The translations under genes were made by a program, and so were the position numbers. Positions 14,036 to 14,134 of a DNA stretch of 14,134 nt are shown piece by piece. Numbering within the stretch: the first letter of the stretch is position 1; every line of letters starts with the position of its first letter. Origin of the DNA: Clostridiales bacterium (lineage in GTDB: Bacteria; Bacillota; Clostridia; Oscillospirales; QAMX01); the NCBI GenBank assembly GCA_016285815.1, contig JAEERN010000003.1, positions 1 through 14,134 of the forward strand, written 5' to 3'. Below the pieces are notes generated by a model. That model ran no database searches. It had not been told where the DNA came from and saw nothing but the letters and a program-made list of their open reading frames with translations.

Positions 14036-14134
14036 TACTACGCCTCCTTGGGACGATGGACGGAGCAACAGGGGTGGCGCGTATTCGTCACCCAATCTGA
14101 CATGACATCCCGGCCCGGTTCGTCCGCAGCTGGG

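Larger units (their letters stand above)
13897..14134. other. Non-coding right edge: leader of an unseen downstream gene
   Basis: After the terminator there is no convincing gene to the end of the window. It holds the strong promoter, the dyad and a second small stem, GGGTGG (14072-14077) with TCACCC (14088-14093). I do not recognise a riboswitch or a complete RNA gene. Confidence 0.6.

Noticed and set aside
14061..14093. T-box riboswitch core (AACAGGGGTGG...GTCACCC)
   Set aside because: The required GGTGGNACC core is incomplete and only about 95 bases separate it from the promoter, too few for a normal stem I. Kept only as a remark.

Overview
The window is GC-rich, about 70-75% in the proline genes that I counted by eye. 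It has strong GGAGG-type ribosome binding sites, TTG/GTG starts, several TTGACA/TATAAT-like promoters with 17-base spacers, and tightly overlapping genes. Together with the gene content (short ProB, Gld-type ABC operon with a DUF4340 protein, DUF218 lipoprotein, DUF4380 protein), this suggests a high-GC Clostridia-type Bacillota, perhaps a gut Oscillospiraceae/Christensenellales relative. That placement is inference; no rRNA or marker gene is present to prove it.

Layout. (1) 1-2589, + strand: the 3' part of proB, then complete proA and proC, which is the whole glutamate-to-proline route in one tight operon. (2) 2632-4215, +: a cytoplasmic sialidase-like (BNR/Asp-box) protein of clearly lower GC. 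A 3'-end-tRNA-like sequence overlaps its last codons on the other strand. (3) 4529-5383, +: a DUF218 (SanA/YdcF-type) lipoprotein from a TTG start. (4) 5384-5901: a non-coding, locally AT-rich gap with two strong hairpins and a both-ends-truncated fragment of a LexA/S24-type repressor. (5) 10803 down to 5902, - strand: a four-gene operon of ABC ATPase, ABC-2 permease, GldG-like protein and DUF4340 protein. Every junction overlaps by one to four bases, so it is probably one translationally coupled membrane complex. It has an extended -10 promoter and a structured leader. (6) 12105 down to 11131, -: an SPFH/band-7 (stomatin-like) membrane protein with its own promoter and terminator. (7) 12292-13230, +: a DUF4380 (galactose-mutarotase-like fold) protein, divergent from the SPFH gene. 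The two promoters flank a terminator-like hairpin. (8) 13391-13801, +: a small orphan P-loop protein with its own promoter and a strong terminator. (9) 13898-14134: a strong promoter followed by a dyad and leader-like structure whose gene lies beyond the window.

The proline genes form a pathway, and the Gld-type genes almost certainly form a complex. The remaining genes look like single transcription units. No transposase, integrase, CRISPR array or complete RNA gene is visible. The least explained items are the Gld-type ABC system, the small P-loop protein, the S24 remnant, the tRNA-like scar beside the sialidase-like gene, and the leader at the right edge.
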